DNA of 64,000 nucleotides from Xestospongia muta (GCA_963693285.1 OY848926.1:1617001-1681000); one strand, 5' to 3'. Counted from the stretch's first letter, positions 36,873 through 49,984 are shown. Numbers and translations: made by a program. The notes: a model not told the origin generated them from the letters alone.

Positions 36873-38765
36873 TGACATCTACAGCCCTTATAATGAACTT
36901 ACACCTTTAACCCAAGCACGCCTCACTTTTATGATAGTATTCATAGGCCTACTTAATCTACAGTGATCTGATGTTAGAGTAATCAAAAACAGTATTCCTA
37001 TAAAGCAAAAAGCCTAAAATTTAAGAGGAGAACAGCAAAAACAAAACTAACAATTTATTAGAAAAAGGATCAGAATTAATATGAGAGTGAGAAGACAAAC
37101 AGAAAAAAGATAAAACATACCAGCAACAACAATTAATATTATGATACAGACATACAATACTACCACTAACTTTCACATGTACTATCAAATCTATTACCAA
37201 CTATAAAATGATAACCTATATCTTACACACAAGTACAATAGAGTCTTTTACACTTGTGTCTCCCATTACAAGTCACATTGGCAACACCCTCAGTACATGT
37301 CATACTTAATGCTAGACAAATGGCACATTCCCTTAATCAAGGGAAGGACAAGACTATCTCAATCAAATTATACCAATATTAAAGAAGTGTAATATCTTAT
37401 AGTAATGGTAGTAATATTATCTTCTCTTTGTATTTATGTGAGTTAATATGCTGGTTGCATCCATTTATGAAATCTTATAATGAGTAAAGTAATTGACATG
37501 ATTACAAATTTAACTTATGATATGCAGTGGAGTACTGCAAGGAGATTATTATTACAAATGTTTAGTTCTGAAATTTGTTGTCCAGGATGATATATAAAAT
37601 AGATCTACAGGTACTTGTTCTTTCTCTTCAAAACTTACATCATAAAATAGAAAATGCTAACATAGATCTACAAGAGTGTAACTTTACTACATTATAATAA
37701 AATGTGTATACTATACTGCATTAAACTATAATCTCACTAGTCAAAGCTGAGTTCATTAAGGTTATCTACCATAAAGAGTGTATAGGTTGCATTATGATAC
37801 TCTAATCCACCCCATTACTACAGACAGTTGACTTAAATTGTACAAGATCAATTGTATTCACAGCTTGAGAACAAAATTATCACAATGATCAGATGACAAT
37901 AAGAAAGAAATACAATCTGTAAAGTAACTAACATATACAGGCTTTGTTAAATACAAACTATGAAGCAAACAACATCTCACAGTAACCCATAATCATGCAT
38001 TAAGAATACTATAAATAGCAGAGTCTGTGTATAATATATCAGTATGATAACAATATAAAGCTTGTTACTGTACAAATAATCTTATTTTGGTACAATGTAA
38101 GTTTATTTAAGCACTGTATCATAAAAAAATATTTTTATTACAATCAGCATTCCTTATTGTAACTAAATATGTCTTATTCATACAGTCATAATCTGTTGAG
38201 TCATATACATGTTGCCAATAATTAGTATATTAACTTATACGGCTTAGTTCACTGAACTTGTGTACAGCTATGGGATCTGTCATACATGATATTTCAATCT
38301 TATGACTTTACGACAAGCTCATACATACATATTATGTCAATACAAAATGTATCATCTATCTAAGAGGTAGTAGGACTGTCTAAGTAGCAGTATAATCATG
38401 TATATATGTTGTAAGCTCAGAGTATACTTTTATGAATACATCAATAATTATTCCTTCACTTATCTTCATATCCAAATATAGTATACATAAAAGTATACCA
38501 TATGAATGTCAATAACTTCCTTTTATAGTAAGGTTTATATAGCACAAGTAATTCCCCTTAATACTATATCAGTGACATCATTATCAGATAATTGACCTCA
38601 ATTAATTAATATCCTGTTATAGTACTACAGCAAGTTTTAAGTATTACAAAAAAACACGCTTATGTTCACAAGATACAAGATATTAGTCTTAACTAACTAA
38701 CATGTATACCCATGGAAGAGGATACAAAACTACTACTAAGCACTACACAATTAATATTGGTAAGT
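36873..38765. other. R10-R11 spacer with dead beta half-exon
   Basis: At 37261-37341 the minus strand holds a worn copy of the beta second-half exon of R10 (matching GTCACATTGGCAACACC with R10 GTCACACTGGCCACACC). From about 37500 onward the sequence recurs, with changes, at 43540-44500 and 55380-56340 (for example ATAGATCTACAGGTACTTGT). It is therefore the 3' flank of the duplicated A+B unit. No other gene was recognised. Confidence 0.6.
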
Positions 38766-40479
38766 TTAAATGTTAGAGTAAGTATATCGTGTGCCACCAC
38801 TGCTAGCAGCTGCTCCAATACCGACTCCAAGACAGCAACAAATGCAGATAGGTATAGCAACGATGATAAGAATACAACAAATAAATGCTACTAAACAACC
38901 AATGACAATAGCAGCAATAACACCAGCAGCAAGACTGCTAGAAACTGAGTGAGAAGAAGAAAAATACAAGGAAATATTTCAAGTATCTACAAAAAAAATA
39001 TGTTTATACTTACTTCCACAAGTGTACTGGGTACTACCAAATCCACCATTACCAGAATAGCCTAAATAGATATTATTCATATATCATAATTACATTGACA
39101 TTGCAGTCACTCACTACAAGTCACATGGGCTACATCATCAGTACATGTTACATTTGATGTAGGACAACTTCCACCTGCACAATAACTTAAGCAATTGTAA
39201 GTGTTACCACAAGTAACTTGTCTTAGCCAAACTGTACCAGAACTAAAAGAATTAATGTGTATATTACATATACTGATACAAAGTTTATATAAAACATGAG
39301 TCAAGTTGTAGCAGCATGACAATGATAACATGAACTATATCATGTGACAATTCCTATTCAGTAGACACTTACTATGAGACAGCACTATTACTTTGGGCAT
39401 TATTGTAACCCAATTGAGTACAAATAGTACTAGCAGCATCATTATCAAACCAACTATCATGACATATAGCACCCCATTGACCATTACAGTAGACCTCAGC
39501 ACGTCCCACTCCAGCAAATGCAACATTTTGGAGACGTAACATACCAGAGTATGGGTTGTTCCAAATAGGAGTGGAATCTAAGAATGATTTAACACAGTGT
39601 TGATTAACTTGTTAGTAAAGTGAACTTTTATGATTCAATAATGAATATATACTGAGTGATGTGTTATGTTTTAAACTTACAACACTGGACTGCAAGAAAA
39701 TCAGTACTACTACATGATGGATTACTATTATAAGCACACTGTAAGATAACAAGATTACTAGTGCTACAGGATACACCACCAATTGCTGGTTGACTAGTGA
39801 TGCTGCCATAACTATATAAACAAAAAAAATTAGGCTATAAAACACTCACAGACAAAGTGAACATAAATATATATTACCAACTATGCATCTCTCTTCATAG
39901 TTTAAAACTTAGTTTGTAAACAGGTGAGTTGTTGCTATATATTCAGATAACTACTGGAATCTCTACACTGACTTTTTGGACATTTACAAGATAAACAGGC
40001 CCAAAAGGAGAATTTTTGAATTATAGATCACAATAAAGGGGAGGGAAAGAAAGGGATGAAATTTTGTCATGTATGATATAACAATATTATACTAAAGATT
40101 AATAATAGACAAGGGCATATTCAGTACATCAACAACACTATGTTACCTCCCAGTGCTTTCATAGCCTCCAGAGTAACCCAATTGATGACAGACAACTGTG
40201 GCAGTGTCACCATTATAATTGCTACTGCAAATAGTACCCCATTGATTGTTATAATAAACTTCAACTATCCCTGCTGTATTGCTAGGAGAAGTGTTACCAT
40301 TATTGAACAGCCTCACTGAGCCTCTACCTTGAGCTGTACGAGGTAAATATACAAGAATTATCGTTTATATCAAGGTAGGTGCAAGACTACTACTCAAGTT
40401 TAAAATGTTACTTACCTTCCACTTGATTAGTATAAAAGAAAGTAATTACCAACAACAGAAAACATCCAGTTATTTCCAT
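38766..40479 (-). CDS. R11: class A two-SRCR receptor, tail ending T-Y-S-N-I
   Basis: Exons, 5' to 3': 40416-40479 (signal, M-E-I-T-G-C-F-L-L-L), 40147-40333, 39681-39811, 39373-39577, 39115-39242, 39014-39061 (stalk) and 38766-38944; total 942 nt, 313 aa. The alpha SRCR starts G-R-G-S-V-R-L-F; the beta SRCR has a P-I-W-N-N-P-Y-S-G-M start. The helix leads into [13 protein letters not shown] and a short tail ending S-N-I, which fits a class I PDZ-ligand pattern ([ST]-x-[ILV] at the C-terminus). The upstream block has TGATATAA where its paralogues have TGACGTAA. Intact. Confidence 0.91.
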
Positions 40480-40815
40480 TCTTTACAGTGGTTAATATGC
40501 TGCTGTACACAGTAGCCAAGTCGCCGTCTGAACAGGTATTCCCATCTGTCCTGCCCACAGGAAATCACAGTGATATAAATTTAAAAATATTATAATTATT
40601 GATTATATGTCTTGTGGAGTAGGAACAGGGGGGCAGCTGCCCCCCCCCCAATATTGAAGCTGGGAGGCATTGCCCCCCCAATACTTACAGTTCAGCATGT
40701 ATGCATAGTGCTGCTACATTTAGACAATTAATTGATTAAATATTGATTTTGTTTTGTGAATCATTTTGAGCTAGTCCTGAATACTTCTACTTGTGATTAG
40801 TATATAGTAAATGAT
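40480..40815. other. R11 promoter side and C-rich block
   Basis: Holds the upstream block shared by class A genes (GCCCACAGGAAATCACAGTG here). At 40628-40681 there is a C/G-rich insert unlike its surroundings, with a perfect 18-bp palindrome GGGGGGCAGCTGCCCCCC (40628-40645) and two runs of seven or more C. Confidence 0.7.
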
Positions 40816-41165
40816 TTAAGCAATAGCAACAATACCAACTCCCAAACAACAACAAAATGCATAATAGAACAGCAGCATAGATAATAGTGAGAACATTGAA
40901 TCCAAAAATCACACCCACAATATGCCAATGAGCCTAGCAATGGCATTTATAATGTCAGTCACTATTGAATAACAAGAACATTAACTTACTACTTTAAAAG
41001 AACCAAATACATGCAACTATTATAGCAATATTTATTGTTAAAATATATTTTATATCTATATCTACATTGTCAACTAGGGCTATTCCGTCCCTCCTTGTGC
41101 ATATAGTATGCTAATTTATTATTCTTATTCATTCAATTTATACGGAAAATAAAATGGTCCCAATT

Positions 41166-41220
<55 letters not shown>

Positions 41221-42154
41221 TATATATAACTTACAATTACAAGCACTTGCTATTCCTCCAGTACCACTTCCTTGACTGCCACTATCATATGCTAGAGAGA
41301 AAGTGAAAGACAAAGATACCAGACTACTTAATATGCAATGGTAAAATGTGTATAACCTACTACATTGAACTGTAATGTCCTCAGTGTGATTACAAATAGT
41401 ACTTTGAGCTGATGGGCAAGACTGACAAGAGTATAGACAGTTATGCACTTTACTACAACCTGCATTATCTAACCAAATAGGTTGAGATGTATTGCCAGTT
41501 CTGTTAATACAGAAAAAAAGACATGTCTCAACAGTCTAGATCTTAACAACTATATTATTACAGGATAAGACATACATTGGAAGGTTTCTATAGTTCAAAG
41601 CTTTAGTATAGCCAAGTTGATTGCAAACAGTGCTTGCAGAATTTTGACTAAAATTTAATTCACAAATTGTACCCCATTGTCCATTACAGTATACCTTTAC
41701 AAGTCCCTCATTGGAGTACTGACCTTGTTGAAGCTGTAATTGACCTGCGTAGGGCTGTCCCAAATTCTTGTGGATACTATAGAAAAAGAAAAATTACTAG
41801 AAACAAAGACTTTTTATATGTTTTTTTACAGCAGTTGACAGTGACAGCGTTAGATGACAAACATGAAAGTCACATCACACTGGAAGAGAAGTAGTCAGTT
41901 ATTCTACTACAGTTCACACTGGACACAATGCTGTTGTGAGGGTTTCCATAACTCTGTTGATTAACAATGGAGTAACTGCTAGCACCAGTAAAACTTTGTT
42001 GATGACACACAACATCAGCCTCAGTCTGTCCAAAGGTATTGGTAGAACAAACACTACCCTATGTGTTATTGTAGTAGACCTCAACAATACCAGAGGTATA
42101 ATAGATGGTACTCTGACTGTTGATAACTAGTTGTAGTGTACCAATTGTTTGAGC
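40816..42154 (-). pseudogene. R12: dead class B receptor
   Basis: Recognisable exons, 5' to 3': 41830-42154 (fused alpha SRCR), 41576-41776 and 41361-41500 (beta halves), 41235-41291 (stalk, Y-D-S-G-S-Q-G-S-G-T-G-G) and 40816-40961 (helix). Compared with R16 and R18, the alpha exon lacks 11 nt near 41863 (frameshift), the beta exon lacks one base after T-R-I-W-D-S (frameshift), and the helix exon lacks one base in the middle of the membrane segment, giving an early TGA. The signal exon is absent: the sequence jumps from the CTTACATACC donor side straight to flank near 42735. It is not expected to make a receptor. Confidence 0.88.
41167..41229. repeat. (TA)n run beside the R12 stalk-exon donor
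   Basis: About 60 bp of TA repeat starting within six bases of the stalk-exon splice donor (minus strand). The same placement occurs at 50381-50419, 52671-52730 and 58646-58668 in the other class B loci, with different lengths. Confidence 0.9.
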
Positions 42155-43139
42155 TATAAAGGAAGTTGAAATTATTAAACTGATGAGTAATGTCAGCCTT
42201 TAAACAATATATTGTTTTAATGAGCATATTATACTATTAATGATGATTGTTAAGAAAAACGTAACTGTCATAACTGATATCTATTGCCAAATAATTATAA
42301 AATAATCAACACTAATAGGAAATGACACTAAAAGTGATAGTTCAACATGACTGCTTGACACTAAATAGTAACCAAAATGTATTAGGAGAATCATTAATAG
42401 TTAGCAATTACAGTTAAAGGATCAACCAACTTTCCATATATAATACAGCAAACTGACCAAATATTTGTATGTAACTTTATTAGTAGTAGATTTGTATAAA
42501 TTATACAATTTCTAAAAGAAATGATAGCTATTTTACTTATAATCACACTATACACTTTACCTAACATAAAAATGTATTACAAAAGAACAAATCAATTGTA
42601 CACATACTCAATGTAGAATAGAACAAACTGTATATATTAAATTGTTCCTATCTACCTAGTCTTATAAAAGTAAGCTATATAACATGAATAACATTAATGA
42701 CAGATATCAGTACTATTGATCTTACATACCGCCAGTATTATTATGTGTAATCATAGATGATTCTAAAAATAGTATCATTGTTATTAAAAATAGCCAGCAT
42801 ATTGTGCACAGCACACATTCATTAGTGCAGTTTAATTATAAAGAACAATAAATGTAACAAATATTTCAGATATTTTAATAGATAGGAAAGATCTTCAAGA
42901 TATTTAAATGATGCTATGTATGTGCCAAGCTACTTGTACTACTGATATAAATGTTGTGCAGATGTTCAAAAAACATATGCAGCCTATAATATTATACATG
43001 TAAATTGGACAATTTATAAAGACATCAAATAATTAAATATTATTAATTCTGATCATAAATCACCTCCCAGATAATAAAATCATTAACTATGCATTTATTA
43101 AAAAATTCAAAAATTAATACTGTTTAGTATTATATGAAC
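42155..43139. other. Former R12 5' region; no gene seen
   Basis: Matches the intron 1 and upstream flank of R16 and R18 (for example ACACTATACACTTTACCTAA near 42545), but the signal exon has been deleted at about 42735. Nothing new was recognised. Confidence 0.5.
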
Positions 43140-43490
43140 ACTGTAAAATGACAAGATAATTAGTGTTGTAGATAATATGACTTATCAATGCAGTACCATT
43201 ATCCAAATCATAGCTAGAAATGAGAGAGGGCATCAATTAGTCTCTACTTTGGCATTGAGCAATTCAATTCATTTAATTCTACTTAGAGGAGCAAAGGCTT
43301 CCTCCAGAATAGCTCAACTGATGACACACAACAGTAGCAATATCATTGTTAACACCATTTGTACTATAAATTGAAATATACTTCAACTGTCCCTTCTCTA
43401 GGATCTTTACTAACATTGTTAAATATGTAGTCTTACTGAGCCTCTACCTTGAGCTATAACAGAATATGAAAATCTTCAAGAAAGCATCAT
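43140..43490 (-). pseudogene. Decayed copy of R10 alpha SRCR exons
   Basis: Two half-exons in the order seen at 36357-36752 (GTAAAATGACAAGATAATTA shared exactly). The second has lost about 20 bases covering W-G and the first conserved Cys, has a base change to a stop in several places, and gains bases near 43425. No signal, beta or helix exon accompanies it. It lies between the 3' flank of R13 and the old R12 promoter. Confidence 0.75.
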
Positions 43491-44504
43491 ATATTACAAA
43501 TGTTTATTTATATTAATGAGATATTAAATACAAATGTTTATTTTTTGCAATTGGTTGTCCAATAATATATTAAATAGATCTACAGTACTTGTTCTTTCTC
43601 TTCAAAACTTACATCATAAACTAGAAAATGTTAACATATAATTCTACAAGAATGTAACTTTACTACATTATAATAAAATGTGTATACTATACTGCATTAA
43701 ACTATAATATCACTAGTCAAAGGTAAGTTCATTAAGGTTACCTACCATAAAGAGTGTATAGGTTGCGTTATGATACTCTAATCCACCCCATTACTACAGA
43801 CAGTTGACTTATTTTGGTACAATCCAAGCTTATTTAGGCATACTATTATAAAAAATATTTTTGTTACAATCAGCATTCTATATTGTAACTAAATATGTCT
43901 TAATTCATACAGTTATAATCTGTATAATAATATATACATGTTGCCTATAATTAGTATAGTAACTTAGTTCACTGGAGTTGTGTATAGTTATGGGATCAGT
44001 CATATATATGACATCTCAATTTTATGACTTTATGGCAAGCTCATACATACATATAATGTTAATACAAGATGTATCATCTATCTAAGAGGTAGTAGGACCA
44101 TCTAAATACCAGTATAATCATGTGTGTATGCTATAAGCTCAGAGTAATAACCCTTTAGGTTTGAACATACTTTTATGAGCACAATGGTAGTTATTCCTCT
44201 ACTTATCTTCATATCAAAATATAATATGTAAATGTATAGCATATGAGTGTCAATAACTTCCTTTTATAGTAAGGTTTATATAGCACAAGTAATTCTCCTT
44301 AATACTAAGCTCACTCTCCTCATCATCAGATAATTGATCTCAATTAATTTCCTGTTATAGTACTACAACAAGTTTTAAGTATTACAAAAAAAGACTTATA
44401 TTCACAAGATACAAGATATTAGTCTTCACTAACTAAAATATGTATGCATTGAAGAGGATACAAAACTACTACTACTAAGCACTACACAATTAATATTGTT
44501 AAGT
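43491..44504. other. 3' flank of R13; no gene seen
   Basis: A duplicated flank, collinear with 37560-38765 and 55390-56345, with small indels. No exon was recognised. Confidence 0.55.
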
Positions 44505-46492
44505 TTAAATGTCAGAGTAAGTATGGCGTTTTCCAGCAGCTGCTCCAATACCTACTCCAAGATGGTAACAAATGTAGATAGGTATAGCAATGATTATAAG
44601 AACACAAAAAACAAATGCTACAAAACAAGCAATGACAATACCAGCAGTAGCACCAGCAGAAAGACTATAATCTGAGTGAGAAGCTGAAAAGAAAATAGGT
44701 GAGTATTTACATAAATGTATGTTTACACTTACAGTCACAATCGACCTGATCAATACCCCAAAAACCTGAATAGATATAATTCACATAAAATCATGATTAC
44801 ACTGACATTAGTCACTCACTGCAAGTCACATTGGCTACATTGTTACTACATGTTGTACTTGACGCAGGACAACTGCCACCTACACAGTCACTTAAACGAA
44901 TGGAAGTGGCATTGCAAGAAATTTGACTCAACCAAATTGTACCAGAACTAAAATAGTCAATATACATATTACATGATACAAGTTAAATAAGCAAACGTGG
45001 ATAGGTCATATGAATGAATACAGTTAAACATACAGGTATAATGACACAGCAAGATAATGATAACATGAACTATATGTCATGTGATAATTCCAATTTCACA
45101 GACACTCACTATGCAGTAGCACTGGTACTATGGACATTAGTGTAACCCAACTGAGTACAGACAATCTTAGCAGCATAATTATTAAATCCACTGTCATCAC
45201 ATATAGCACCCCATTGGCCATTACAATAGACTTCAACACGTCCCATTCCAGCATATGGACCATCCTGGAGACGTAACATACCAGAGTATGGTTTGTTCCA
45301 AATAGGAATGGAATCTAAGGATGATTTAACACAATGTTGATTAACTTATTAGCAAAGTAACTTTTTATGATTCAATAATGAACATATACTGAGTGATGTG
45401 TTATGTTTTAAACTTACTACACTGGACTGCAAGAAAATCAGTACTACTACATGATGGATTACTATCATAAGAATAACAATGCAAGATAACAAGATTAGTA
45501 ATGCAACAGGATACATCATAAATTGCTGGTTGACTAGTGATGCTGCCAAAACTATACAAACAAAAAAGATGCTATAAACACTCACAATTAAGTCTACATA
45601 AATATATAGTAATTCCAATATGTATTATTTATGTAAATTAAATATATCTCTCTTCATTGTTTAAAACTTATAATTAGTTTGTAAACAGGCGAGTTTCAGA
45701 TAACTACTGCAATCTCCACACTGACTGTTTGGACATTAACAAGATAAATAGGCTCAAAAAAGAGAATTTTAAAATTATTTCATGATAAAAGGGAGGGAAA
45801 AAGAGATGGAATATTGTCATGTATGATATAACAATATGTGACCTGATTGCAATAAGGGACCACTTCTAGCAAAATATTTCTGACTTGATTCATGAAAAAG
45901 GACCACTGTTAAAACATCTCAAAAACAGTTTTGTATACATACAGTTGCTATGTATAAACAACTATTAATTCATGTTAACTGTATGTATGCAAAACTATTT
46001 CTTGAAGTGTTTTAATTCAATGATCTTTTCCATAAATCACATCACAAATGTTTTCAATTGACAGAAGTGGTCCGTTTTTGCAAATCAGGTCACATATTAT
46101 ACTAAAGATTAATAATAGACAAGGACATATTTAGTACATTAACAACATTATGTTACTTTTCAGTGCTTTCGTGGCCTCCATAGTAACCCAATTGATGACA
46201 GACAACTGTGGCAGTGTCATCATTCTTACTTGCACTACGACAAATAGTACCCCATTGATTGTTATAATAAACTTCAACTATCCCTGCTGTATTGCTAGGA
46301 GAAGTGTTACCATTATTAAACAACCTCACTGAGCCTCTACCTTGAGCTGTACGAGGAAAATATACAAGAATTATTGTTTATGTGTAGGTAGGTGCAAGAC
46401 TACTACTCAAGTTTAGAATGTTACTTACCTTCCACTTGATTAGTATAAAAGAAAGTAATTACCAACAACAGAAAACATCCAGTTATTTCCAT
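44505..46492 (-). CDS. R13: class A two-SRCR receptor with altered membrane motif
   Basis: Exons, 5' to 3': 46429-46492 (signal), 46157-46346, 45418-45551, 45110-45314, 44820-44947, 44733-44765 (stalk, 33 nt) and 44505-44671; total 921 nt, 306 aa. The frame is open throughout. Two changes suggest relaxed constraint: the usual C-I-C-C-C-L-G-V-G reads Y-I-C-Y-H-L-G-V-G, and the beta second half has S-I-R-L-S where R11 and R17 have Y-[NS]-C-L-S, losing a Cys. The tail ends T-Y-S-D-I, again a class I PDZ-like end. Intron 1 of the alpha domain carries a MITE (45837-46094). It may be a young gene in decline or one with a shifted role. Confidence 0.86.
45837..46094. mobile_element. MITE family 3, full copy (R13 intron)
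   Basis: Ends TGTGACCTGATTGCAATAAG and, on the right, CAAATCAGGTCACA with AAGTGGTCC inside both, form inverted repeats; an inner pair around GTATACATACAGTT is also present. The R11 intron shows the empty site (ACAATATTATAC), so the element inserted with a TA duplication, as in Tc1/mariner-type MITEs. A right-hand fragment is at 51890-52035. Confidence 0.85.
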
Positions 46493-46609
46493 TCTTTACA
46501 GTGGCTAGTATGCTGCTGTAAAATGTAGCCAAGTTGCTTACCGATTTATAGCGAGAGGGCGTCTGGACAGGAAGTTCCCCAATCATGCCCACAGTAATAA
46601 TAATCACAG

Positions 46610-46617
46610 TGACGTAA
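46610..46617 (-). promoter_or_regulatory. CRE/ATF-like site upstream of R13
   Basis: TGACGTAA (TTACGTCA in gene direction), 118 bp upstream of the ATG, inside a block conserved before R13, R15 and R17. Confidence 0.45.
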
Positions 46618-47545
46618 ATTAAATAAAATTATTGTAATTGTGAATTATGTGAAACTACTTCTACATGTGATTAGTATATAGTTAATGGTTCAAACTTTTG
46701 CAGCAACAGCAAAAATACCAACTCCCAAACAGTAACAAATACATAATGGAACAGCAGCACAGATAATAGCAAGAACAATGAATGCAAAAAACTTACCTAC
46801 AATGATAGCAATGAGCCTAACAATGGCATTTATAATGTCAATCACTACAGAAAAGATGAGAACATTTTATATCTATATCTATATTATCAACCAGGGCTAT
46901 TCTGTCCATCCTTGTGCTTAGTATGGTAATTTAGTATTCTTCCTCATTCAATTTATATGGGAAACAAAATGGTCGTGTCACCGATACGCGGTGGCGATAA
47001 GAGCCACCGAATAGCTATTGACACCAAGAGGGTGGTAACTAGAGCCACACGAGTGCTAATGACAGCCATAGGTCACGTGTCATGTTATGAGCCAGAAGGA
47101 AAGTTTTGTGATGGAGAAGGGAAAATAATTCAGCAGTTTTGAGGACTTAAAAGCAGCGTTGATGAGCTTAAAAATGTTTCTCACCATCCTTTGAGAATTT
47201 TCAATAGCCAAACAGTTGATGATGTAAATGGAAAACACAATAAGTCGAATAGTTTGCTGGGACCCATAGATGAGAAGTGGAGGTATACTTACCTTAGCTA
47301 CAGGTTTGTAGGATGTACTGATTATGTGTATTTATGTGTATGAAGTGAAAAAACTTTCATTTAGAAGTTAGGTTTAGCGATATTTTTTACTAGTGCTGGG
47401 TTTCTCAGTACATGTCGTGAACTAGCATCTGTAAAATTTAATGAGTAGTTGACCAACTTGGTTATTAAATTTTTCTCAGATTATTACTTGTAAATTATAC
47501 ATACATCTATTCTAAGTGATGCAGCACTTATTGTACTTTGTGTAG

Positions 47546-47756
47546 GGCTGTCCATTATGGAAGTGCTTGTAATTGGTTTCATGACATTCGTCCAAATCAG
47601 AGACATTTTTTTCTTGATTGCCCTGCAAACATTACTGTATCATTTGACAGAGAAGTAAATAAATTGGTTGTACGAGAGTGTATCCTTGATCATAAGCATC
47701 AAACTGAGTTGGTACATCATGATGCACTATTCAAACCAAAGAAGATTAACAAATTC
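47546..47756 (+). pseudogene. MULE N-terminal FAR1/FLYWCH-like zinc domain
   Basis: One open stretch with C-x-A near its start, D-C-P-A-N-I-T-V-S-F in the middle and D-H-K-H-Q-T-E at the end, the C-P-A ... H-x-H layout of DNA-binding domains in MULE-type transposases. Ends at TGA. Confidence 0.6.
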
Positions 47757-47845
47757 TGAGTCAAAGGAGATTGAAGGAGTGTTGAATTAAATGAGGTGCA
47801 AACAAGAAATTAGTAAAGCAACAGATTCAAAAAAAGTTTGGGAAA

Positions 47846-48365
47846 GTGACTACCCGTAAAGATATTCAAAAACTTTGCATGATTGAGCTAAAAAATGAAC
47901 AGTTTGGTCAAAAGGATGCACAAATATTTTTGGACAAGCTTTTAAGACCCTGCACAAAGACCCACAGGCAATTGGTGGAGTTGTTGTGGATGATGAAGAC
48001 AATCTGTCCATTCTTTACTACTGATCTGGCCTTTTGTCACAACTTTTTACCAAGTTTCCAGAAATTATTCTAGTTGATGGCACATATAATGTTAACAAGG
48101 CTGGAATGCCTCTATATTTATTCATGGTTGAGGATTGTTTTTGCCATGGGAGAGTTCTTTTGTTATGCAGTTATTTCGGAAGAAACTGCTGAACGGTTTG
48201 GAAACTGTTGTCAAAGCCTTCAAGAAAGCCAATCCAGCCAGTGTACCGGTAATTGTGATAGACAAAGACTTCACTGAGCACAATGTATTGATTACTGGAT
48301 TTCCTCAGGCAAAAATTCTTTTCTGTCAGTTCCATGTTATCAAATATTTATATAAGAAAGTGTAA
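47846..48365 (+). pseudogene. MULE transposase DDE core, frameshifted
   Basis: Across shifting frames one reads I-L-V-D-G-T-Y-N-V-N-K-A-G-M-P-L-Y (first catalytic Asp), then P-V-I-V-I-D-K-D-F-T (second Asp), then A-K-I-L-F-C-Q-F-H-V-I-K-Y (the C..H block after it). This order is that of MULE transposases. At least one frameshift near 48070 and in-frame stops break the chain. Confidence 0.75.
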
Positions 48366-49559
48366 CCAAGAATGATAGAGAAGACCTTTGAAGTAAATTA
48401 AGAAGCTTGGCTATGCAGCAAGTGAAAGTGAGTATGATGAGCTGACAAATGACATTGCAGGTATTGCAAACAATGAATTCCTCCAATACTTTACTACTAA
48501 CTGGGAAACCTGCAAGCTGATGTGGACTAGTTATTTACATGACCAGTACCTTTATTTAGCGAACACCACAAATAATCACTTAAAATATCACCATCAGAAT
48601 TGAAGGACCTAATCGGTCATACTTCTTCACTTTCTGAGATTAATCATGTATTCACTTTTTCTGTCACTCATGCACTTAATTATTTACAAAGATCATTTAT
48701 GAAGAGTTCACACCTCGCATGACAACCTTTGATGACATTCTATGTGCCACCAATGAAATTATATCTGTCTGTACTGAATATGCTGCTAATTTGGTTTGTG
48801 AGCAATTTGAAATTACTATGAAGATTGACTACTGGATCAAACAAGAACCTCATGATGATTTTATGTATGAACTTTGCTACAAAGATAAAACACATTTTGT
48901 CAACATAGACTCTAACAGGTTTTTTGGATTTTTTATGTAGAAAGTGAAACTCATTGAGCCGAGGTAAGTGTGTTGGCGACAACAGCATATCTTAATTATG
49001 TACATGTAACTGAATGAGTTGAGAATCTTCCTTTACATGAACATGAACATGAATTTAATAGCTTTTCTACCATCTTTCATGCATCATAGATGCACAAAAT
49101 ACTGAAAGGTCTTGGTGCTTTCGAGTTGCAAACAAATATCGACTTGATTATTTCGACAGAGAAAGAGAAAGGAGAATCCCCCAGCAAAAACATATGTTTC
49201 TAAAAGAATTACGAATGGTCAGGAGGGATTCAAGCAGAAATTTATAATAAGATTTACCAAAAAAATACACTTTCATGGTACCCCAGCATACCGAGCCAGA
49301 TTTGGATATAAAGCAAAACAACAGAACAAACAATTGGAAATTATTGAAGTTATCAATGACAACAATGAAGACTGGCATACTGAAATTACTGTGCATAAAA
49401 AATGAAAATCTTCTGATCTGGAAATTCATAGATCAAAGTCAATTGTGGCTAAATCACAAATTTGTTGATGCTGGCATGGGATTGTTGAAATCTGCTTATC
49501 CTCAGGTGCAAGGTATGCAGGATTGTATTATGTCAGACACCTTGAATTTTCAATCAGTT

Positions 49560-49800
49560 AAAGGTAATTTTGTTCAGATTTTGAACTGTGCAAGAAATCA
49601 TTGGATTTGTGTTTCCACATGATGTTTTTGATAGCAATCACATGGGTGATATTCCATTGACCACAAAGGAGGCTATAGCTTTCCTGTTGAATACCCCCAG
49701 CAAGCTGATTTATCTCGTGTTTCCTGATGTCCAACGACAACGAAATCAGAGTGATTGTGGTTTGTTTGCAGTTGCATTTGCTTCATGTGCCAAAATGTAG
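49560..49800 (+). pseudogene. MULE Ulp1-like (C48) protease domain, frameshifted
   Basis: The catalytic triad of the C48 family can be seen in order but in two frames: His in R-N-H-W-I-C-V-S, then Asp in D-V-F-D-S-N-H, then Cys in Q-S-D-C-G-L-F-A-V-A-F-A with the usual Gln ahead of it. An indel near 49620 separates the first from the others. Ulp1-like proteases are known passengers in some MULEs. Confidence 0.75.
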
Positions 49801-49984
49801 ATCCTGTGGTAATTAGCTATGATCAGAAATGGTTTCATTCTCATTTTGTGAAATGTAATGAGAATAATGTATTTGGAAGCTTTCCCTTGCTCTCCTAAAA
49901 AGCAACCTTTATGTGACACTCTTGTAAAATCATTCAAACTTTTTGTGTTTGTCATTTACTGGACACTGGAGATTGCATGATTAA

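Noticed and set aside
39612..39845. Minus-strand hydrophobic frame overlapping R11
   Set aside because: Out-of-frame reading through an R11 alpha half-exon and its introns; the paralogous frames at 45349 and 51619 arise the same way.
48740..48988. Minus-strand 82-codon frame within the MULE
   Set aside because: Shadow of the transposase region; the plus strand carries the recognisable motifs.
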